In this document: positions 1-8,485 of the stretch, piece after piece | Layout: every line of letters starts with the position of its first letter | How positions within the stretch are numbered: position 1 is the first letter of the stretch | Assembly (NCBI RefSeq): GCF_051466335.1 | Contig: NZ_CP195793.1 | Location: 1,116,001 to 1,180,000 of the forward strand | Origin: Planctomicrobium sp051466335 | GTDB lineage: Bacteria > Planctomycetota > Planctomycetia > Planctomycetales > Planctomycetaceae | DNA length: 64,000 bases | Reading direction: 5' to 3' | Notes under the pieces: generated by a model | What the model was told of the DNA's origin: nothing | Seen by the model: the letters and a program-made list of their open reading frames with translations, nothing else | Databases searched by the model: none | Translations under genes and position numbers: made by a program

Positions 1-2
1 TC

Positions 3-479
3 GGTGTGGTCAGCGATACCCACGGGAGCATTCAAAACACGTTGCAGGCAGTCACTAAACTCGCTGACTACGACCTCTCAGCGGTTTTGCACTGTGGGGA
101 TATTGTATCGGCCGGAATTGTTCCGTTGTTTGTCGAATGGCCGACACACTACGTTTTCGGAAATTGCGATACCCACACTCAGGATCTAAGGCTCGCGATT
201 CAGGAAGCGGGTCATTTCTGTCATGGCCGATTTGGTGAACTCGATCTTGGGGGAAAGAAGATCGCGATGTTGCACGGAGACGATTACTCAAGATTTGAGG
301 AAACGGTCAACTCCGGAAAATACGATCTTGTCTGCTACGGTCATACCCATCGATATGAATTTCATCAGGTCGGCCCGACCCTCGTCTTGAATCCAGGGGC
401 ACTTTTCCGTGCTGACCCGTATACCTTTGCTGTTGTGGATCTGGATTCCATGCAGGTGACGCATGTTCCCCTTTCGTAG
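3..479 (+). CDS. YfcE/MJ0936-type metallophosphoesterase (5' truncated)
   Basis: The reading frame is already open at the left edge, so the true start and a few residues lie outside the window. The visible 158 residues carry the calcineurin-like phosphoesterase motifs in order: DTHG near the N-terminus, CGDI, GNCD, LHGDD and GHTH. This is the short (about 160 aa) YfcE/MJ0936 architecture: two divalent metals bound by Asp, His and Asn, cytosolic, hydrolysing small phosphodiesters. The physiological substrate of this family is generally unknown and the sequence gives no further clue. The gene lies about 100 bases upstream of dapB on the same strand, but there is no evidence for functional linkage. 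Confidence 0.85.
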   Translation, partial: GVVSDTHGSIQNTLQAVTKLADYDLSAVLHCGDIVSAGIVPLFVEWPTHYVFGNCDTHTQDLRLAIQEAGHFCHGRFGELDLGGKKIAMLHGDDYSRFEETVNSGKYDLVCYGHTHRYEFHQVGPTLVLNPGALFRADPYTFAVVDLDSMQVTHVPLS

Positions 480-584
480 ATACGCTGCCGTCGAAAATTT
501 GTTATTCTGTGCTGCAGCGAGATGAGATCGGCTCACTCATCTCCCACAACAGAAGATCAACTGAACGAGATAACGGAAATTGGA

Positions 585-1385
585 ATGTCTGACGTGATTC
601 GAATTGCGATCAACGGCGCTGCTGGCCGCATGGGACAACGATTGGTTGCATTGGCTGCCGCTGATCCGGCGTTGAAAGTTGCTGCCGCACTCGAGCACGC
701 AGGAAGTTCTGCTCTCGGCAAAGACGCGGGTGAGGTCGCAGGGATCGGTTCAATCGGGGTGGCGATCACATCGGAACTGACAGAACGAGTTGACGCAGTC
801 ATCGATTTCTCTGTTCCGAAAGCGGCGATTCACATCGCAGGGATCTGCGCTGAACGAAGAATTCCTCTTGTGGAAGCGACGACAGGCCTGTCGCCTGAGC
901 AGAAAGAAATTATCCTGTCGACTGCACAGGAAACCGCAGTTGTTTTCTCACCCAGCATGAGCATGGCAGTGAACCTGGCGATGAAGCTTGTAGCGCAAGC
1001 GGGTCGCGCACTCAAGGATCTTCCAAGTGGCGTGGATGTGGAAATCGTTGAACGCCATCACCGCTATAAGGAAGATGCTCCCAGCGGGACCGCATTGAAG
1101 TTCGGTCAGATTGTCGCCGAAGAGATGGGACAGACAGAGCACGTCCACGGGCGAGAAGGTCAGACAGGCAAACGCCCACAAAACGAGATTGGTTACCACG
1201 CATTGCGAACCGGTGACAATGTCGGCGAACACCAGATCATTTTCGGAATGCTCGGCGAGACACTTGAAGTGTACGTCCGTGGGCAAAGCCGCGACAGCTA
1301 TGCCTACGGTGCGTTAGCTGCTGCGAAATTTGCTGCTGGAAAACCTGCAGGACTTTACACGATGTCAGATGTACTCGGACTGTAG
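585..1385 (+). CDS. dapB: 4-hydroxy-tetrahydrodipicolinate reductase
   Basis: This enzyme reduces the DapA product with NAD(P)H in the diaminopimelate/lysine pathway, in the cytosol. The 266-residue product has the N-terminal nucleotide-binding motif NGAAGRMGQRL and the substrate-site signature ERHHRYKEDAPSGTAL, with the His-His pair, the Lys and the SGTA loop used for catalysis. The ATG at 585 is chosen because it puts the Rossmann strand (VIRIAINGAAGRMG) right at the N-terminus, as in known DapB proteins; an in-frame ATG at 522 would add 21 unconserved residues. No other lysine genes are adjacent, and a strong terminator follows directly. Diaminopimelate synthesis agrees with peptidoglycan-containing planctomycetes. 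Confidence 0.95.
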   Translation: MSDVIRIAINGAAGRMGQRLVALAAADPALKVAAALEHAGSSALGKDAGEVAGIGSIGVAITSELTERVDAVIDFSVPKAAIHIAGICAERRIPLVEATTGLSPEQKEIILSTAQETAVVFSPSMSMAVNLAMKLVAQAGRALKDLPSGVDVEIVERHHRYKEDAPSGTALKFGQIVAEEMGQTEHVHGREGQTGKRPQNEIGYHALRTGDNVGEHQIIFGMLGETLEVYVRGQSRDSYAYGALAAAKFAAGKPAGLYTMSDVLGL

Positions 1386-1407
1386 TGTCCGTTCAGCGAT
1401 GAATTCA

Positions 1408-1441
1408 GCCCTCGTTCGATCATCGGACGAGGGCTTTTTTT
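1408..1441 (+). terminator. Rho-independent terminator after dapB
   Basis: GCCCTCGT at 1408-1415 pairs with ACGAGGGC at 1427-1434 and is followed by seven T residues. It lies 23 bases after the dapB stop and also falls in the convergent gap to the purine nucleoside phosphorylase gene. Confidence 0.85.
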
Positions 1442-1466
1442 GTGAATGCTGATGATCGGGAGCGTG

Positions 1467-2354
1467 TCAGCGATCCTCGGACGCCAGTGACCGGAAATAC
1501 TCGCAAAGAAGCTTGGTAAACGCGGGGACCGTCTGCTCCGCCGCTGAACAGACATGTTCCGCGTCTGTTGTCTGAGGGGTGTCAGGAGTACACAGATTCG
1601 TGATGGTCGCGATGCCGGATACTTTCATTCCCAGTGCTTGGGCAGTCATTCCCTCCGCTACCATCGACATGCCGACCGAATCGGCAAATTGACTTAGAAA
1701 CCGCTGTTCGGCGCGAGTTTCATAATTCGGTCCAAGTACGGATAGATAAGTCCCTGTCCGGGATCGCACACCAATTTCATTGGCGATTCGGCAGAGAATG
1801 GCCGTCGTTGCGACGTGATAAGGAGATTGAAGTATTGAGTCCTGTTTCGGGTGAACCGGAGTTTTCGGATGCTGAAGATTCAAATGGTCTCTCAGAAACA
1901 TGAGATCCCCGACACACATTCCAGAGGACAAGCCACCCGCAGCGCATGTCAGAATCAGTTCCTGAACGCCTAATGCCGCGAGCAACTGCACTGGGTACGT
2001 CACATCGTCGGTTGAATAGCCTTCGTAAAAATGGAACCGACCTTGAAGTACAAAAACTGGAACCCCTTCCAGTCGTCCACAGACGAGTCGACCTGCATGT
2101 CCCGGCGCAGTCGATTTTCTGAAGTGCGGAATCACCTCATAAGGAATGATTTCATCGACCGATAATTCATCAACGAATCGCCCCAGTCCACTCCCGAGGA
2201 TGATGGCAATGGAAGTTGAACTCGAATATCGCTGGTGAATTGCCTGAACAGACTCTGCGAGCCGTGATCGAAGGACCTCCGAATCAGCAGAGACCTCATC
2301 CCGAATCAGTCGTCGGGATTCGAAGAAATTGAGAAACTCAGACCGATCTGTCAT
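1467..2354 (-). CDS. punA: Purine nucleoside phosphorylase (PNP-I, trimeric type)
   Basis: It is predicted to cleave purine (deoxy)nucleosides with phosphate to base plus ribose-1-phosphate in purine salvage. The 295-residue protein shows the family motifs in order: GSGLG phosphate loop, STAPGHAGRL, QGRFHFYEGY, the TCAAGGLSSGM loop, LGPNYETRAEQRFL, the segment GMSMVAEGMTAQALGM containing the substrate-site Glu, and ITNLCT with the purine-binding Asn. Its start is coupled to fmt: the fmt stop TGA shares its A with the ATG at 2354; a GTG three bases earlier is an alternative start. Translational coupling to fmt is likely. Specificity (inosine/guanosine versus MTA) is not certain, although the E and N positions fit the inosine/guanosine group. 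Confidence 0.9.
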   Translation of the reverse strand: MTDRSEFLNFFESRRLIRDEVSADSEVLRSRLAESVQAIHQRYSSSTSIAIILGSGLGRFVDELSVDEIIPYEVIPHFRKSTAPGHAGRLVCGRLEGVPVFVLQGRFHFYEGYSTDDVTYPVQLLAALGVQELILTCAAGGLSSGMCVGDLMFLRDHLNLQHPKTPVHPKQDSILQSPYHVATTAILCRIANEIGVRSRTGTYLSVLGPNYETRAEQRFLSQFADSVGMSMVAEGMTAQALGMKVSGIATITNLCTPDTPQTTDAEHVCSAAEQTVPAFTKLLCEYFRSLASEDR

Positions 2355-3313
2355 CACTCGCGTTCGAAACGTCCTGCACTAACGGGAGTCCCTCGGAGGA
2401 AATCGTCCGCATTCATCGCCCGCTTTCCAGAAGGCTGAAGTGAATTGATTTTGACAACTCCATCGCCCGTTCGGACATGAAGTTCATTGTTGAAAGCCGC
2501 GACCGTTCCGGGGGAAGAAGCGAGTAACTTCGAATTCTCGCAGGGGTCGACATCCAGCACTAACAAGCGGATCGGTTTGCGGTCAGGCAGGTGGAGAAAG
2601 GTGAAGGGCATTGGCCAGGGTTGCATGGCCCGAACGTGCCACCCAATCTCCTGACTCGTCAGGTCCCATTGAATATTTCCTTCGTCTTTGCGGATCTTCG
2701 GAGACTTTGTGACGAGAGCGGTGTCCTGCGACAGTTGTTTGACATTCCCAGATTCAATGTCGCTCAGAACCTCAATCGTCAACGGGGCTGCCAGTTGGGC
2801 CATCCGATCATGCAGTTCGCCACTGGTTTCTTTAGGACCAATCTGAGTTTTAACGACTCCAAGAATCGGGCCAGCGTCGAGTTTCGGTTCGATCTGGAAC
2901 ACCGTAATCCCCGTTTCAACTTCCCCTTTCCAGACGGAATACTGGATTGGGGCGGCTCCGCGATATTTTGGAAGTAGAGAGCCATGCAGGTTGATCGCAC
3001 CGAGCCGCGGGATTCCAAGCAGGTCTGCGGAAAGGATCTGACCATACGCTGCGACAACGAAGATGTCTGCCTGAAAATCCCGGAGTCGCTGCAGACTCTC
3101 TGGCGCATTTGCCTTTTCAGGCTGAAAGACCGGGATCTGATGGGCAATGGCCAGCTCTTTTAATGGATTAACGTGCTGGTGGTGTCCTGCGCCGACGCGA
3201 TCGGGCTGAGTGACGAGGCCAACGACCTGATGAGTCGACTGGATGAGCTCCTGGAACGCTGGGTACGCGAAGGCGCCCGTTCCCATCATGACAACTCTCA
3301 ACGACACAATCAC
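2354..3313 (-). CDS. fmt: Methionyl-tRNA formyltransferase
   Basis: It formylates initiator Met-tRNA using 10-formyl-tetrahydrofolate. The 319-residue protein has the N-terminal hydrolase fold with the catalytic signature AINLHGSLLPKYRGAAPIQ, containing the Asn and His of the active site, and LDAGPIL with the catalytic Asp; the C-terminal OB-like domain includes the WPMPFTFL and KINSLQPSGKRAM segments typical of Fmt. The start codon is GTG at 3313 or, with better spacing from a GGGG ribosome-binding sequence, GTG at 3307. It overlaps punA by one to four bases. The usual partner def (peptide deformylase) is not in this window. Confidence 0.95.
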   Translation of the reverse strand: MIVSLRVVMMGTGAFAYPAFQELIQSTHQVVGLVTQPDRVGAGHHQHVNPLKELAIAHQIPVFQPEKANAPESLQRLRDFQADIFVVAAYGQILSADLLGIPRLGAINLHGSLLPKYRGAAPIQYSVWKGEVETGITVFQIEPKLDAGPILGVVKTQIGPKETSGELHDRMAQLAAPLTIEVLSDIESGNVKQLSQDTALVTKSPKIRKDEGNIQWDLTSQEIGWHVRAMQPWPMPFTFLHLPDRKPIRLLVLDVDPCENSKLLASSPGTVAAFNNELHVRTGDGVVKINSLQPSGKRAMNADDFLRGTPVSAGRFERE

Positions 3314-3461
3314 ATCCCCAGCTGAAGACTACTGAATCGCATTGTGAAATTCCGATGGTTGCGGCCCGATGGTCTTGACGGGCGGTTTGGAATTTCAATG
3401 CTGCGGGGATCTTAGAAAATCACACAGTTGGCGAAAACAGCAGTTCTGTGTGATCGAGAAA

Positions 3462-4205
3462 TTACCGGGAAAGAGGCGACAGTTCCGGGATGTCAGATGT
3501 ATCGACCTCTCTGTGAACGATGCGGAAATTTCCTTTGCCGATCGGAGCCCCGCAATTGTGGAACGTGATGTCACCGAGCTGGTAATTGTCGATCGGGCGA
3601 TGGGTGTGTCCGAAGCAGACATGCTTGATTCCCGAGTCCGGGCCATGTCCGATTTGATCCATATAAGAGAGGATCCGTTTTGCGACCGTTTTTCTCGGAT
3701 AGGCCGCAGTTGGAGGGAGCAAATGCAGGTTCGCCTTCACCGCCATGTCATAGAGTCGGTGCTGGATCGGGGAGCGTGAACCGTGATGAAAACTGTCTCG
3801 TTGTTGCTCCAGTCCCTCTGCTGTCATTTTTCGGTCTGCCACATCCCCGTGGAGAAAAAGGGTGTCGCCCAGGCGGTGGTAAAAACGACTCCATTGGAAC
3901 CGAGGGAAATTTGAAGCCAGCGTTGGGAGTCGTTCGTGCATCAGCGGATGGTCGTCGTGATTCCCCAGTAGGAAATGGATCTCACAGTTTCCGGTACTGT
4001 TGATAAAGGTTTGCAACCACTCGATCGCTGCGTCTGCGGTGGCATCCGGCGAGCGGTAGCGGGACCACCTGAAATCGAAGATATCGCCCCCGAGAATACA
4101 GCGGTCCGATCGTTTGGACGCAGCGATCAATTCGTCGAAGTGGCTGTAAGCTGTGGAACGACTCGCGAAGAGATGTAAGTCTGAAACAAACGCAAAAGTT
4201 GCCAT
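3462..4205 (-). CDS. Calcineurin-like metallophosphoesterase (LpxH/UDP-2,3-diacylglucosamine hydrolase-like)
   Basis: The 247-residue protein shows the complete two-metal phosphoesterase set: SDLHL at the N-terminus, GGDIFDF, LGNHDD, LHGDV and a C-terminal FGHTHRP. The size and the DLHL/GDIFDF spacing resemble the LpxH-like branch rather than the YfcE branch, so a role in lipid A-type lipid metabolism is possible, but LpxH-specific residues cannot be confirmed by eye. The ATG at 4205 gives MATFAFVSDLHL and is preferred over the ATG at 4241, which adds 12 residues before the first strand. It lies 148 bases upstream of fmt on the same strand and diverges from fhcB. No signal peptide is seen, so it is cytosolic or peripheral. 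Confidence 0.8.
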   Translation of the reverse strand: MATFAFVSDLHLFASRSTAYSHFDELIAASKRSDRCILGGDIFDFRWSRYRSPDATADAAIEWLQTFINSTGNCEIHFLLGNHDDHPLMHERLPTLASNFPRFQWSRFYHRLGDTLFLHGDVADRKMTAEGLEQQRDSFHHGSRSPIQHRLYDMAVKANLHLLPPTAAYPRKTVAKRILSYMDQIGHGPDSGIKHVCFGHTHRPIDNYQLGDITFHNCGAPIGKGNFRIVHREVDTSDIPELSPLSR

Positions 4206-4346
4206 AGCAAAGAACTTCAGGCTTGGTCCTCTGAAAGACACTTCTCAAAGCAAGGTTCGACGCCTCGATCGAAGTGTTGATGCATGAGTCGCACCGGAAA
4301 TTCTATCGAGAGATTCACTGAAAGAAACCACCTTGATTTTGATTTC

Positions 4347-4377
4347 TTGAAATTCGGTTGGCGGTTTATTCTATAAA
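4347..4377 (+). promoter_or_regulatory. Possible sigma70-type promoter for fhcB
   Basis: TTGAAA (4347-4352) and TATAAA (4372-4377) are separated by 19 bases in an AT-rich stretch of the divergent gap between the phosphoesterase and fhcB. The spacing is longer than optimal, so this is only a candidate. Confidence 0.3.
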
Positions 4378-4499
4378 CTGCTTAAATTCATCTTGCAATT
4401 GGAGTGCTTGCAGCGACTTATGTCACAAAATTCAGATTCATTTTTCTCTGCAGCAGCGACAACTACCCGCTAAGACGACAGGGTGCACGGGCGCGATCA

Positions 4500-5759
4500 A
4501 TGGTGATTTTTCGAGAGGTAGCTTGTTCACTTTGCGGTTGCGTCTGTGATGACCTCCAGCTGCAAGTTGAAAAGAATCAGATTGTCAGCAGCCAGCACGC
4601 CTGTCCGCTGGCAACGTCGACATACCAGAAGTTGAATGCGTTTCTGCCCCCAGTGGCCGAGATTGGTAGCGAGGAAGCGTCGCTGGAAGCGGCAGTCTTC
4701 GAAGCGGCGGAAATCCTGAAGAAAAGCCGCGCTCCAGTGATCGCAGGTCTTCAGGGAATGACCACTGAGATTCATCGAGCTGCCATTCGGCTGGCTGAGC
4801 AAACTCGCGGAGTGATTGACACCTCCGGAAGTCCCCTTCTCACCGCTTCAACACTGGCATTTCAGCAAGTTGGGATGTCCACCTGCACACTGGGTGAAGT
4901 GAAACAACGGGCCGATCTTGTGATCTACTGGGGGGCAGACCCGGTCGTTGCTTTTCCCCGCCATTTGGAACGCTATACCGCGGATCCTGTCAGCGAATTC
5001 CTTCCTGAAGGGCGAGCGAACCGGACGCTATATTTGATCAATGATGCGGCTACTGAGACGGAAAGAATGGTTGATGTCTCGCTGCGTCTTGATCGCAGCC
5101 TCAATCATTCCTCTGTCGCGGCATTGAGGATGCTTGTGCGGGATGAACGCTGGGAACCGGAAGGCGAATCGTCGCTTCCAATGAACGACTTGCGTCAATT
5201 GGCCGCACGTATGAAAGGCTGTCGATACGGTGTGGTTTTCGTTGGCAACGACTTTGCTACGGACGCGACCAGTCAGGTGGCGTTCGAATCGCTTTACCGG
5301 CTGGTGACCGAGTTGAATGGTTTCAGCAGATTCACTGTTCGGCCCATGGGAAATCCGGGAGCGGAAAACGTAGTCACCTGGCAGACCGGATTTCCGTTTG
5401 CGGTCAGTTTTCAGCAGGGCTTCCCTGAGTATCTCCCCGGCGAATTTTCGGCAGAATCTCTCCTTTCAAGGGGGATTGCTGACTGCTGTGTGATTGTGGG
5501 AACAGGGGCTCTGGAACACCTCTCGGAAGCATCTGTTGAACATCTCGGCAAGATCCCAACAATCCGGCTCGATTTGTTGCATCAATGCGTGGCGATGGGG
5601 TCGTCGGTCCGGATTCGCGTCTGTGTTCCGGGAGTTCATACGTCTGGCACCATTTACCGGATGGACGATGTCGCGATTCCACTCAAAAAAGTGTGCGATT
5701 CTCCCTATCCGGCAGCGGAAGAGGTGTTGAACGCACTCTCTGCCCAGCTGGGCCAATGA
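4500..5759 (+). CDS. fhcB: Formylmethanofuran dehydrogenase subunit B-like protein (bacterial Fhc complex)
   Basis: The 419-residue product begins with a Cys-rich motif CSLCGCVCDDLQL and continues with a molybdopterin-oxidoreductase-like body (for example VIYWGADPVVAFPRH, VVFVGNDFATD, RPMGNPGAENVVTWQTGFPF, CVIVGTGA). This is the layout of FwdB/FmdB, whose bacterial homologue FhcB belongs to the formyltransferase/hydrolase complex of tetrahydromethanopterin-linked C1 transfer, known in methylotrophs and planctomycetes. The start at ATG 4500 is chosen because it places the Cys motif at residues 9-16; the longer frame from 4404 adds 32 unlike residues. The other subunits (fhcA, fhcC, fhcD) and mch, mtdB or fae are not in the window, so it stands alone here. 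Whether it is catalytic or, as proposed for bacterial Fhc, lacks redox function cannot be decided from this sequence. Confidence 0.8.
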   Translation: MVIFREVACSLCGCVCDDLQLQVEKNQIVSSQHACPLATSTYQKLNAFLPPVAEIGSEEASLEAAVFEAAEILKKSRAPVIAGLQGMTTEIHRAAIRLAEQTRGVIDTSGSPLLTASTLAFQQVGMSTCTLGEVKQRADLVIYWGADPVVAFPRHLERYTADPVSEFLPEGRANRTLYLINDAATETERMVDVSLRLDRSLNHSSVAALRMLVRDERWEPEGESSLPMNDLRQLAARMKGCRYGVVFVGNDFATDATSQVAFESLYRLVTELNGFSRFTVRPMGNPGAENVVTWQTGFPFAVSFQQGFPEYLPGEFSAESLLSRGIADCCVIVGTGALEHLSEASVEHLGKIPTIRLDLLHQCVAMGSSVRIRVCVPGVHTSGTIYRMDDVAIPLKKVCDSPYPAAEEVLNALSAQLGQ

Positions 5760-5971
5760 GGCGTAGGCGAAGAGCCGGTGTCTGACCAGTTGCTGGAGTT
5801 TCGGACAACGGACTGTGTTGATATGATCGGCTGGCTTCGAGTGTGTCCTGTTGAGGAGTTTTCAGTAAAACGAGTTGAGCTGGAAATTCTGAAACCGGCT
5901 GCCCTGGTCTTGCCTGTAATCACCTGACAATCGACAATCTGAAAGTTCACCATCGCTGAGAATGATAAGGG

Positions 5972-8434
5972 TTGCGATTGTACTCCCAAGTTGCCACTTC
6001 CCTGATTACTCCTTTCATGGTTGCTCCTTCGTTGGCGCAAGTTGGCAATGAGCTGACAACCTCTTCGATCGAGTGGGATCTTCCCTACGTCTGGACGGAC
6101 TGGATTCCGATCGTACTGCTGCTCCTCGCGATGGGGACGACAATCTGGTTCGCACTGAGAGACCAGCGGATCGTCGGACGGGGTTGGTCAATTGCTCTAT
6201 CCTGCTTGCGTCTCGTCTTTCTCGCCACTGCAATTGTCGTCGCACTCAATCCGCACGAGCGGACACAAACCGATGCATACCGTGATTCCCGGGTGATCGT
6301 TCTGGTCGACAAGTCCCAATCGATGCAGCAGCCGGAAACAGATCCTCGCAATACAACTGAAACACCGCGGACGCGATCGGCTGCGGTGGTCGAACTCCTC
6401 GATAAGACGCCTCTCATCGAGAAATTGCGTGAACAACATTCGGTGGATGTTTATGCGTTTGACTCGGATGTCAGTGAACTGCTCTTTCGATTTTCGAGCC
6501 GATTTGATGCTTCCGATGGGAAATCAATCTCATCCGCCGCGATCAATCAGCCTGCAGAAAATGATGTGAAACCGGATTGGCCGAAGATGGTTGAGCCGAC
6601 CGGGATGACAACCCGGCTGGGCGATTCGCTAGATACGCTGCTGGTGGAAGCAAAATCACCAACTCTCTCTGGCGTGCTTCTGCTCAGTGACGGCTCATCG
6701 AACGCTGGTCGCGATGTTCAGGTTCCTCGAGATCGCGCGAAAGAGCAGGGGGCTCGACTTGTTGCGGTCGGTGTCGGAAGCACCGAACCACCTGTGAATC
6801 TCGAAATTGCTCGCATTATCGCGCCGACGGATGTTCAGAAGGGAGATGCCTTCGAACTGTCGGCCGTTGTCCGAGGGACAGGAGCCGCTGGGAAAAGTGT
6901 GACGGTCGAGTTACTCCAGCAAGGCCCCGATGATCCTGAACCGACCGTCGTCTTGCAGCAGGACGAAACGCTGGGAGAAGACGGGGCGTCAAAGGAATTC
7001 ACGTTCGACCTGAAGCCAGCTGATGGGGGCACATTCGAATTTACTGTTCGCGCCCGGTTGCAAGGGGGAGGCGAAACACGTGAAGACGATAATCAGCTCA
7101 CTCGATCGGTCAACATTTTCGATCGGCCGATGAGAGTGTTGATTGTCGCAGGAGGACCATCCCGGGATTACCGTTATGCCCGTACGATTCTTTATCGCCA
7201 TCCGTCGATGGAGACCAGTGTCTGGTTGCAGTCTGCCAGTCCAGGGGTCAGTCAGGAATCAGATGAGTTGCTCTATCGGTTTCCTGATACCATTGAGGCT
7301 CTTTACGAATTCGATGTTCTGCTGGCCTTCGACCCAGACTGGTCGATGTTGACTCCAGAACAGCATCAAAATCTGACGAACTGGATTTCCAATGAAGGGG
7401 GAGGGCTGCTGGCGGTCGCTGGCGACGTCTTCACTCCGGAACTGGCCGGTGACGATGGTCTGGATGCAATTCGAAAGCTGTACCCGGTTGTTCTTGAAGA
7501 GATCAGTTTGCGATTGAACAGCCGCGAGTCCGCGAAGTCAACGTTTCCACTGGCGTTCACGCAGGAGGGGCAGGTCGCTCAGTTTCTGAAGTTGGTCGAA
7601 ACGGGTGAAGAAGACGCATGGAGTCAATTCCCCGGAATCTGCTTGGTCTATCCAACTCAGGGAGCCAAGGCTGGGGCGACTGTTTACGCCGAATTCTCCG
7701 ATCCCCTGTCGCGAGGCAATGGAGGGCAGCCAATCGTCTTTGCAGGCCAACGCTATGGGCAGGGGCAGGTTTTGTATGTCGGCAGTCCTGAACTCTGGAG
7801 GCTGCGGTCAGTCGATACAGCTTATCTTGAACGACTCTGGACGAAATTCGTCCGCAAAGCTGCTGAAGGTCGTTCCAAGCGTGGACTTCAACGCGGAATG
7901 TTCTTGCTGGATGGCCGGGAATTTGTTTTGGGGCAGACGATTCCCCTGCGCGTTCGCGCTCTGACGCCGCAGTTTCAACCATTGGTTTCTGACGTGCTGA
8001 CTGTCGATGCATTCACAAGCGGAGGAGCACCCGTGGTCCCTTCTCCACAACTCCGCCGTGATCCGTCACGCCCCGCCGAATTTGCTGGCGACTTCCGTCC
8101 TCAGATGCCCGGGCGATACCGTCTCGAGTTTGATTTGCCGGATTCCAGCGAGAAAGTCACGACGGAAATCGACATGCAGCTTCCCAGACAGGAAGCTGCG
8201 TCGCTGGTGCAAGATGTTGAAGTGCTCAAGCGACTTGTTGATGGGACAGCGGGGGAGTATCTCCGGCTGGAAGATGCAGTTACCAGAGTTGCAGACCTGT
8301 TTCCAAACAAAGGGGAACGGGTGATTGTCGATCAGCGGATTCAGGAACTCTGGGACCGGGGATGGATGATGGGGTTGCTTGCCTTGCTGTTATCTCTGGA
8401 ATGGTTGACCAGAAAGTTGTTGAAGTTGGCGTAA
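5972..8434 (+). CDS. Membrane-anchored VWA-domain protein with glutamine-amidotransferase-like domain
   Basis: The 820-residue protein starts at a TTG codon (5972). It has an N-terminal hydrophobic segment resembling a signal (residues 1-23), two transmembrane segments (about 44-62 and 74-93), then a von Willebrand A domain beginning VIVLVDKSQSM (MIDAS DxSxS, Asp113), with later MIDAS elements TTRLGDSL and LLLSDGSSNAG. A domain around residues 385-480 (RVLIVAGGPSRDYRYARTI, EGGGLLAVAGD) resembles class I glutamine amidotransferase-like folds seen in similar large planctomycete and bacteroidete proteins. A C-terminal hydrophobic helix ends the protein (GWMMGLLALLLSLEWL). It opens a co-directional block of secreted and membrane proteins. 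In other bacteria such proteins sit with MoxR ATPase and DUF58 genes; those are absent upstream here. Function unknown; an envelope scaffold or metal-dependent adhesion role is inference. Confidence 0.75.
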   Translation: MRLYSQVATSLITPFMVAPSLAQVGNELTTSSIEWDLPYVWTDWIPIVLLLLAMGTTIWFALRDQRIVGRGWSIALSCLRLVFLATAIVVALNPHERTQTDAYRDSRVIVLVDKSQSMQQPETDPRNTTETPRTRSAAVVELLDKTPLIEKLREQHSVDVYAFDSDVSELLFRFSSRFDASDGKSISSAAINQPAENDVKPDWPKMVEPTGMTTRLGDSLDTLLVEAKSPTLSGVLLLSDGSSNAGRDVQVPRDRAKEQGARLVAVGVGSTEPPVNLEIARIIAPTDVQKGDAFELSAVVRGTGAAGKSVTVELLQQGPDDPEPTVVLQQDETLGEDGASKEFTFDLKPADGGTFEFTVRARLQGGGETREDDNQLTRSVNIFDRPMRVLIVAGGPSRDYRYARTILYRHPSMETSVWLQSASPGVSQESDELLYRFPDTIEALYEFDVLLAFDPDWSMLTPEQHQNLTNWISNEGGGLLAVAGDVFTPELAGDDGLDAIRKLYPVVLEEISLRLNSRESAKSTFPLAFTQEGQVAQFLKLVETGEEDAWSQFPGICLVYPTQGAKAGATVYAEFSDPLSRGNGGQPIVFAGQRYGQGQVLYVGSPELWRLRSVDTAYLERLWTKFVRKAAEGRSKRGLQRGMFLLDGREFVLGQTIPLRVRALTPQFQPLVSDVLTVDAFTSGGAPVVPSPQLRRDPSRPAEFAGDFRPQMPGRYRLEFDLPDSSEKVTTEIDMQLPRQEAASLVQDVEVLKRLVDGTAGEYLRLEDAVTRVADLFPNKGERVIVDQRIQELWDRGWMMGLLALLLSLEWLTRKLLKLA

Positions 8435-8485
8435 CGTCATGCGGATGTTCGAGATTTCGTTCCTTATGAACCTGAGACATCGTCA

